Part shown: positions 5,304-10,481 of the stretch, one piece after another | How positions within the stretch are numbered: the stretch's first letter is position 1 | How the letters are laid out: each line of letters starts with the position of its first letter | Source: Defluviitaleaceae bacterium | GTDB lineage: Bacteria > Bacillota > Clostridia > Lachnospirales > WRAA01 | Reading direction: 5' to 3' | Assembly (NCBI GenBank): GCA_009780445.1 | Contig: WRAA01000052.1 | Span: 1 to 10,481 of the forward strand | DNA length: 10,481 nt | Made by a program: the position numbers and the translations under genes | Notes under the pieces: model-generated | Databases searched by the model: none | What the model saw: the letters and a program-made list of their open reading frames with translations, nothing else | What the model was told of the DNA's origin: nothing

Positions 5304-7670
5304 ATGGATGAAGATATCAGCAGCAAAGGCGGGAAGGAGCCGGAAGATCCGGATTTTGGAGATCTTGACCTTGACGGCATAGACCTTGACGGTATAGACC
5401 TGTCAAACTTCAGCATGGACGACTTCAACCTGGACGACCTTGAGCAGGAGGACTTCGACATAGACCTTAGCGCGCTCTCCAGCCAGCTAAGCGGCGAAGA
5501 AGAGCCGGAGGAACCCGCGGAGATAACACAGCCGGCAGCTTTGGCGCAAGCGCCAAGCGCGGCGGCGGATCCGGACCCGCTGGACGGCCTTGATCTGTCT
5601 GAAATGCTGGGGCTGACGGAGGCGCCGGGAGCGGGCGTAAGCAGCTTCGCGGATGATGACGACGACTTCAAGGTTCCGGACGACATGGACATTCAGAACG
5701 ACATAGCGTCGCAGTTCTTTGCAAGCACTCCGCCGGAGATTAGCGGCGGCGCGTCTGAAACGGACATGCTGGACGCAATGATAAACGAGGCTCTGGCAAA
5801 GGAAGCGGAGATCGACTTCAACGAGGACACGCTGGAGCTTAGCAAGGACACCCTGTCCCTGTCGCGCCCCGCCTCGGCCTACGAGGACAGCGAAGTCGCC
5901 ATCGTGGCAAAGGCCGTTGTGGAGACTGTAAGCAGGCGGCACCGGGTTCAGAATAAGATCGTGAACGCCGTTATCGGCGCACCCACGAAGTATATGTATG
6001 CCGTCATTGCGGCGGTGGTGCTGTTGATACTGGCTACGTCGCTGATGGCCTATACCATCTTGTTCGGCGAAGAGGCCAGACGGCGCAACTTTGTGCGCGA
6101 CGGCGGCATCTTCCTGCAAGCGCCGGCAGGGCATGTCAACAGCGCGCACCAGATCTTTATCGACAACGGGCACATCAGCCTTGGCGACGGGCAGATCACC
6201 CTTATTTCGGCCATCTTCGATTCAAAGGAGAGCGCGTTTAACTTCCTGCACCCTGTTGATCAGTCCCGTTTAAACTTCTTCATCCACGAGCCGGACGGAA
6301 CGCGGCGGCTGATGAACCTTCGTTCGCTGGATCTTGCGGCACCCGTGAACACCGTGCGTATGCAGGCTCTGTCGGAGGGTATCACAGCATTTACGCTGAC
6401 CGTCGCCGACACAACAACGGGCGACTACGCCAACATCGACTTTATGTTCTCCCGGCGTGTGGCGTACCCCATGACGCTTTATGTCGGCGCCCGCAAGCAT
6501 CTGGACGAGGGCGGCGGCGCGATCGGCCTGTTCCTTAACGACAGCACATTCTCGCCGGCATCGACCTACTTTTCGTACTCGATAGTCAACAACCTGCCCG
6601 TGGCCGACCCACAGGCGACCTACGGCTTCGGCCCGAGCCTTAGTTTACGCGAAGGCTTCGGCATCGTGCGCCCGATCTACGAAACTTTCGCGGCCTTTGA
6701 CGGCGGCAACTTGATTTTGGGTACGCTTAGCGCGCCGCCTCTGCGAAACCTTGCGCAGCCCATAGAGCTTCGCCTGGATGGGCTTGACAGGCGGCATGTG
6801 CTGGATGTGGAGCTTTCTGTGCCGCAGCTCTTGACGCGCGGAGAACCGCCGACGGTTATTCCGCTGTCGCCGGGCATCAACCTCTTTATCGAAGGTATGG
6901 CGCACAATCTGCGCAGCAACACATTCATACTGGTGCTGAACACGCAGGATCAGCGCATTCCCGCGCCCTACGACCCGGAGGATTTCCTGGCCTTCGCCGA
7001 AGAGTACCGCGGCAACTTCGGTACAGAATTCGCGCTGATGAACGCCTTCTTCCGCCGCAACGCCATAGACCCCTACTTCAACCGCATAGAGACCATCGCG
7101 AATGCCTACCTCATGCTGGACACGCCAATAGGCTCGATCCGCTTCGAAGGCCGGCCGCGCCACGACAGGCGCGGATCCGACATCGTGTTCGACCTTTCCG
7201 ACGTAAGCGGGAACGTTCTGCCGTCGCAGGTGCGGCTCGTTATTGAGTCTGTGGAGCTGGTTGGCGAGCCGCATGTCCATATTCTGGACATGTCCGCGCT
7301 GTCCCATTCTCCCAACCTGTTCAGCGAAAGCTTCTTCGCGGATATTATCGACCAGTTCGAGGCGCGTCTTAGGTTTAAGTCGGGAGAGATTGGCCGGGCG
7401 GGGCTTGGAACGTTCGACGAGAGGGTGTTCGCCGTGCCGGCAGACTTCGCGGACATCTACGGCCAGGCCTTCGCCGGCGAAGCCATCCACAACGCCCAGA
7501 TTCTCGCGGGAACCATCTTGAACAACCGCATGTACGCAATCGTGCGCGAAACCTGGCAGGCCGATCACTTCGACCCGCTGGGCGGCCACTTCCTGACATA
7601 CAGGGTCTACGCGGAGCAGGATGAACACGGCAGATGGGTCGTAACACACAACGAGCTGATGCCGAACTAG
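5304..7670 (+). CDS. Single-pass membrane protein with long acidic N-terminus, function unknown
   Basis: I do not recognise this 788-residue protein. Residues 1 to about 200 are strikingly rich in Asp, Glu, Leu and Ser, with near-repeats such as LDGIDLDGIDLSNF and DDFNLDDLEQEDFDIDL, and are probably disordered. A basic stretch (RRHRVQNK) precedes one clear membrane helix at about 231-253. By the positive-inside rule the acidic part is cytoplasmic and residues about 255-788 are outside the cell. The outer part looks beta-rich and ends in HGRWVVTHNELMPN; no signal peptidase site, cell-wall anchor or enzyme motif is evident. The ATG at 5304 has only a weak upstream match (CAGG, 5291-5294). The gene lies 56 bp after the permease and 27 bp before ychF in the same direction. 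A role as accessory or regulator of the ABC complex is inference from position. Confidence 0.85.
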   Translation: MDEDISSKGGKEPEDPDFGDLDLDGIDLDGIDLSNFSMDDFNLDDLEQEDFDIDLSALSSQLSGEEEPEEPAEITQPAALAQAPSAAADPDPLDGLDLSEMLGLTEAPGAGVSSFADDDDDFKVPDDMDIQNDIASQFFASTPPEISGGASETDMLDAMINEALAKEAEIDFNEDTLELSKDTLSLSRPASAYEDSEVAIVAKAVVETVSRRHRVQNKIVNAVIGAPTKYMYAVIAAVVLLILATSLMAYTILFGEEARRRNFVRDGGIFLQAPAGHVNSAHQIFIDNGHISLGDGQITLISAIFDSKESAFNFLHPVDQSRLNFFIHEPDGTRRLMNLRSLDLAAPVNTVRMQALSEGITAFTLTVADTTTGDYANIDFMFSRRVAYPMTLYVGARKHLDEGGGAIGLFLNDSTFSPASTYFSYSIVNNLPVADPQATYGFGPSLSLREGFGIVRPIYETFAAFDGGNLILGTLSAPPLRNLAQPIELRLDGLDRRHVLDVELSVPQLLTRGEPPTVIPLSPGINLFIEGMAHNLRSNTFILVLNTQDQRIPAPYDPEDFLAFAEEYRGNFGTEFALMNAFFRRNAIDPYFNRIETIANAYLMLDTPIGSIRFEGRPRHDRRGSDIVFDLSDVSGNVLPSQVRLVIESVELVGEPHVHILDMSALSHSPNLFSESFFADIIDQFEARLRFKSGEIGRAGLGTFDERVFAVPADFADIYGQAFAGEAIHNAQILAGTILNNRMYAIVRETWQADHFDPLGGHFLTYRVYAEQDEHGRWVVTHNELMPN
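5367..5396 (+). repeat. 15-bp tandem repeat encoding DLDGI
   Basis: GACCTTGACGGCATA (5367-5381) is followed directly by GACCTTGACGGTATA (5382-5396), one base different, and then by a partial third unit starting GACCT. It encodes the Asp-rich pentapeptide DLDGI twice and suggests growth of the acidic tail by slippage or duplication. Confidence 0.75.
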
Positions 7671-7697
7671 AGAAGTATTGCCGGAAAGGAACACATA

Positions 7698-8789
7698 ATG
7701 AAGCTTGGAATAATCGGTCTGCCCAATGTGGGCAAGAGCACTCTGTTTAACTCGCTTACAAAGTCGGACGCTGAAACCAGCAACTACCCCTTCACCACTA
7801 CGGAGTCCAACGTGGGTGTTGCCGGCGTGCCGGACGCACGGCTTGGCGTGCTGGAGAAGATGCACAGCGCAAAGAAGCTCACCACGGCGACGATCGAGTT
7901 TGTGGATATCGCCGGGCTTGTGAAGGGATCCGGCAGCGGGCAGGGGCTGGGCAACAAGTTCCTGGAGCAGTTGCGCGGCGTGGACGCCTTGGTACATGTG
8001 GTGCGCTGTTTCGAAGATGATAACGTCATGCATGTGGACGCGGGGGTGGATCCCCTGCGCGACATCGAGACCATAGACCTGGAGCTTATCTTCGCGGATC
8101 TGGAGGCCGTGGAGAAGCGTATCACGCGGGTGTCGAAGGCCGCCAAGGCCGATAAGACACTGGGCAAGGAACTGGCGTTGCTGGAGCGTTTGAAGGCCGC
8201 GCTGGAGGAAGGCCGCATGGCCAAGAGCGTAGAGACAGACGAGGACGAAGCCGCCGTAACGCGGGAGATGGGCTTGCTTACGAACAAGCCCGTGCTGTAC
8301 GCCGCCAACGTGGACGAGGCCGAGGCGGGCGCGGAAGCGGAGGGCGCACACGCCAAGGCACTGCGCGGTTATGCGTTGGAGCAGGGCTCGCCGCTGTTTG
8401 TGGTGTGCGCGAAGATCGAGAGCGAGATGGCACAGCTGGAGGACGAGGAGCGCGGGATGTTTATGGCGGAGCTTGGCATGGCCGAAAGCGGGCTTAACAG
8501 GCTTATTGCCGCCAGCTATGAGATGCTGGGGCTGATAAGCTTCCTCACGGCGGGTCCCAAGGAGGTCCGCGCGTGGACGATCACCAAGGGCACCAAGGCC
8601 GTACACGCCGCGGGCAAGATCCACAGCGACATAGAACGCGGCTTCATACGCGCGGAAACAGTGGGCTACGATGACTTGATGGCCTCCGGTACTTACAACG
8701 CCGCAAAGGAAAAGGGTCTGGTGCGGCTGGAGGGCAAGGAGTATGTTATCAAGGACGGCGATGTCATCCTGTTCCGCTTCAACGTTTAG
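7698..8789 (+). CDS. ychF: Redox-regulated ATPase YchF (Obg-family P-loop protein)
   Basis: YchF (OLA1 in eukaryotes) is a conserved ribosome-associated P-loop protein of the Obg family that prefers ATP over GTP; it is linked to stress and translation control. The 363-residue length matches the family exactly. Visible motifs are G1 GLPNVGKST (7-15), the threonines of NYPFTTTESN as switch I, G3 DIAGLVKG (70-77) followed by the Gly-rich SGQGLGNKFL, and N204-V-D-E207 in place of the GTPase NKxD, the hallmark of its altered nucleotide specificity. A coiled-coil insertion occupies the middle, and the C-terminal TGS domain runs from about ISFLTAGPKEVRAW to KDGDVILFRFNV. AAAGGA at 7685-7690 is 7 bases before ATG. 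It lies 27 bp after the acidic membrane protein gene and likely shares its transcript. Its stop overlaps that of convergent spoIIP. Confidence 0.98.
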   Translation: MKLGIIGLPNVGKSTLFNSLTKSDAETSNYPFTTTESNVGVAGVPDARLGVLEKMHSAKKLTTATIEFVDIAGLVKGSGSGQGLGNKFLEQLRGVDALVHVVRCFEDDNVMHVDAGVDPLRDIETIDLELIFADLEAVEKRITRVSKAAKADKTLGKELALLERLKAALEEGRMAKSVETDEDEAAVTREMGLLTNKPVLYAANVDEAEAGAEAEGAHAKALRGYALEQGSPLFVVCAKIESEMAQLEDEERGMFMAELGMAESGLNRLIAASYEMLGLISFLTAGPKEVRAWTITKGTKAVHAAGKIHSDIERGFIRAETVGYDDLMASGTYNAAKEKGLVRLEGKEYVIKDGDVILFRFNV

Positions 8790-9973
8790 TCCTGACCCAG
8801 CAGCACCGCCGCCAGCATGTCGGAAAGCGGCTCCACGGCGTTTAATGCCTCTTGTAGCGTGTTTGTCTGCGCTCCCAGCTCTATCAGCAGGGAGCGCGGT
8901 TTCATGTGCAGGGAATAGCGGAAGGCGTTGAGGTAGATCTTGCGCGTTATTCCGGGGAACATGGCGTTTGCGGCCAGCTGCATCTGGAAGCTGAAGGCCA
9001 GGTTGGTGTCGAGGTAGGGGTTCGGCAGGCTGTAGATGTTGGTCAGCACGCCGTCGCGGTAGACCCTTGACAGGCCGTTGAAGAACATTATCTGCGCAGT
9101 GGGGCGGCCGTTGATGTCCGTTACCAGGCGGACGTTCTCCGGCACGCCGTCGCGATGCAGGTCGATCACGACTTCTATGGAAGGGTTGTCGGCCAAGACT
9201 TGGCGGATGCGCGGCTCCATGCGCTCGTATGCCCCCATGATGTTGGACTGCCCGTCCACTATGTCGAAGCTCTCGGTGATGTGCAGAGCGGGGATGCCGT
9301 GCCGATGCTCCAGCATCTGCGCCAAACGCGCGCCCACGGCCATGATGCCTTCGCCCATCCCGCGGGAATCGGCGAACATCTCCTGCGAGTGCGTATGAAA
9401 TATCAGCACCCGCGGCCCGTCCACATCGCGGGAAAAACGCAGATCGTGCGACATGAACGCGTCTACGTTAAAGAGGTCCGGCGTCATGTTTGTACGCCTG
9501 TCCACTATGTAAAAGCTGTTGCGCAAGCGGTTGAAGTCGCGGAAGATGGCGATATCGTCAAGGGTGTAGAACGTGCCGGCAAAATGCCCGCCAACACCCA
9601 GGTAGGACTCGGATGCATACTGAAATATCACGTCGGCCGCGCCGAGTATCGTTATCGCTTCGCCCCCCGTGATGTGCAGATCGTCCGGCCGCAGAAGCCG
9701 GCCTATCGCGGGTATGGCGGTGTCGTCGTGTATGCCAAGGAAGGAGCGCGCGTCCACAAAGCGCAGCATACCCTGCATTGCTTCGCGGTTGTTGTAGCCC
9801 GGCACGGCCTGTCTTATGATGAACCGGTCAACAAACGCGCTGTCGTTAAGCCCGAACAGCACAGCCAGAGCAACCAACGACAGCGCGATGCCTTGCGAAA
9901 TCATTCGTAGATACCGTTCGATCTTCCCTATGCCGCCCACCCCTCTCATGTGCATATTACAGATTCTATGCAC
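8786..9973 (-). CDS. spoIIP: Stage II sporulation protein P (peptidoglycan amidase)
   Basis: SpoIIP is the membrane-anchored amidase that works with SpoIID and SpoIIM to thin septal peptidoglycan and drive engulfment of the forespore. The 395 residues are close to the family's usual length. A single helix lies at about 24-42 (ISQGIALSLVALAVLFGLN). The catalytic domain shows LIFHTHSQE (His193, His195), VIDLHRDGVPENVR (His273), the block NLAFSFQMQLA, and LHMKPRSLLIELGAQTNT (Glu365). His193, His273 and Glu365 are the likely zinc and catalytic residues by family position. The start is uncertain: GTG 9973 is the longest choice, with ATG at 9955 and 9949, and none has a clear ribosome binding site. 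It lies 28 bp after the Gx transporter gene, so the two may form one unit. It is the best evidence that the organism forms spores. Confidence 0.95.
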   Translation of the reverse strand: MHRICNMHMRGVGGIGKIERYLRMISQGIALSLVALAVLFGLNDSAFVDRFIIRQAVPGYNNREAMQGMLRFVDARSFLGIHDDTAIPAIGRLLRPDDLHITGGEAITILGAADVIFQYASESYLGVGGHFAGTFYTLDDIAIFRDFNRLRNSFYIVDRRTNMTPDLFNVDAFMSHDLRFSRDVDGPRVLIFHTHSQEMFADSRGMGEGIMAVGARLAQMLEHRHGIPALHITESFDIVDGQSNIMGAYERMEPRIRQVLADNPSIEVVIDLHRDGVPENVRLVTDINGRPTAQIMFFNGLSRVYRDGVLTNIYSLPNPYLDTNLAFSFQMQLAANAMFPGITRKIYLNAFRYSLHMKPRSLLIELGAQTNTLQEALNAVEPLSDMLAAVLLGQD

Positions 9974-10001
9974 ACACGCGGGCGGTGAGAACCGCAGATT
10001 C

Positions 10002-10481
10002 CTAAACCTTAGCCCGTTGCAGGCGCGACAAGGTAAGGAAGGCGGCCAGCCCGGTGAGAACGCCCGTGACCTGCCCGGAGAATATCAGCACGGGCAGATA
10101 GGCGAACAGAGCGGGGCTTTGCACAATGGCGGCCGCCATGCCGATCTGGCCGATATTGTGGAACACCCCGCCCGCTACGCCGACCCCGATCACGCCAAAC
10201 ACGCCGGCCTTCTTGAACGCCGCCATAACGATAAGGCTGAGCGCGCCGCCGGCAAGGCTGAACATCGCGCTTCCCACGCCGCCGAACATGGCGGAGAAGA
10301 GCAGTATGCGCAGGATCTGGATCCTTGCCGCGTCGGCAATGCCGTAGCGGTACAGGAAGATGATGACGACGATGTTCGCCAGGCCAAGTTTGATGCCCGG
10401 CACCGGCACGGGCGCGGGCAACATACGCTCCAGGAAGCTGAGCATCACGGCGAAGGCTGTGAACACCCCTATCCGCGCGAT
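10002..10481 (-). CDS. Gx transporter family protein / heptaprenyl diphosphate synthase component I (5' end outside window)
   Basis: This is a small polytopic membrane protein of the family annotated as Gx transporter or heptaprenyl diphosphate synthase component I. The conserved N-terminal pattern TAFAVMLSFLERMLP then VPGIKLGLANIV is present, followed by several Gly- and Ala-rich helices (for example GVGSAMFSLAGGALSLIVM and GVFHNIGQIGMAAAIVQ) and ending in LTLSRLQRAKV with TAG at 10002-10004. The frame stays open past a GTG at 10466 to the window edge, reading IARIG before VFTAFA, so the true start is probably outside. Members resemble ECF-type substrate-binding membrane subunits; the link to prenyl synthesis rests on older annotation and genomic neighbours. 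The substrate is not known here. Confidence 0.9.
   Translation of the reverse strand: MARIGVFTAFAVMLSFLERMLPAPVPVPGIKLGLANIVVIIFLYRYGIADAARIQILRILLFSAMFGGVGSAMFSLAGGALSLIVMAAFKKAGVFGVIGVGVAGGVFHNIGQIGMAAAIVQSPALFAYLPVLIFSGQVTGVLTGLAAFLTLSRLQRAKV

Noticed and set aside
6645..8624. A 659-codon open frame on the minus strand, antisense to the acidic membrane protein gene and ychF.
   Set aside because: It crosses two well-supported plus-strand genes and the gap between them. It has no recognisable domain, and its His/Arg/Gln/Leu-rich composition is that of a shadow frame of GC-rich codons.
9155..9910. A 251-codon plus-strand open frame antisense to spoIIP.
   Set aside because: spoIIP is a clear full-length family member on the other strand. 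The antisense product shows no motif and has shadow-frame composition.
9963..9970. CATAGAAT on the minus strand, one base from the sporulation sigma-E -10 consensus, near the spoIIP start.
   Set aside because: No matching -35 element is seen at the right distance upstream, and it overlaps the longest coding start. It is too weak to call.
9982..9995. Small hairpin GCGGT-GAGA-ACCGC between the Gx transporter gene and spoIIP.
   Set aside because: Only a 5-bp stem and no T run on the minus strand, so it does not qualify as a terminator.

Overview
This window looks like chromosomal DNA from an endospore-forming member of the Firmicutes (Clostridia-like), with fairly high GC by eye. The evidence is a full-length spoIIP sporulation gene, a Gx-transporter / heptaprenyl-diphosphate-synthase-component-I gene typical of Clostridia, strong GGAGG-type ribosome binding sites and a consensus housekeeping promoter. 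No phage, plasmid or CRISPR genes are visible. Species cannot be named from the sequence alone.

Layout. (1) Positions 1-523 are the 3' end of lysS (lysyl-tRNA synthetase), cut by the window edge and carrying an apparent one-base deletion near 255-257. (2) Positions 524-861 form the only long gene-free stretch. It holds a terminator-like hairpin (552-588), a near-perfect promoter (TTGACA, 17 bases, TAAAAT at 632-660) and a 164-bp transposase-less inverted-repeat element (678-841) that looks like a MITE inserted between that promoter and the next gene. (3) Positions 862-8789 hold five same-strand, tightly packed genes: a large membrane-anchored protein with a predicted glutamine-amidotransferase-like domain, an ABC ATPase, an ABC-2 permease, a large single-pass membrane protein with a very acidic cytoplasmic N-terminus, and ychF. 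(4) Positions 8786-10481, on the minus strand, hold a Gx transporter family gene (5' end outside the window) followed by spoIIP.

How the genes work together. The first three genes of the plus-strand cluster overlap each other (4 and 29 bp) and very probably encode one ABC-2 export or remodelling complex with a large extracytoplasmic partner, loosely like GldA/GldF/GldG-type systems. The acidic membrane protein 56 bp downstream may be an accessory part. ychF follows after 27 bp and is probably only co-transcribed. All five are likely expressed from the promoter at 632-660. The inserted element would therefore lie in their mRNA leader and fold into a long hairpin just upstream of the first ribosome binding site. 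ychF and spoIIP converge with overlapping stop codons, leaving no room for a terminator between them.

The most noteworthy points are the MITE placed in the leader of the ABC operon, the lysS frameshift, and the poorly characterised ABC cassette with its two unrecognised membrane proteins.
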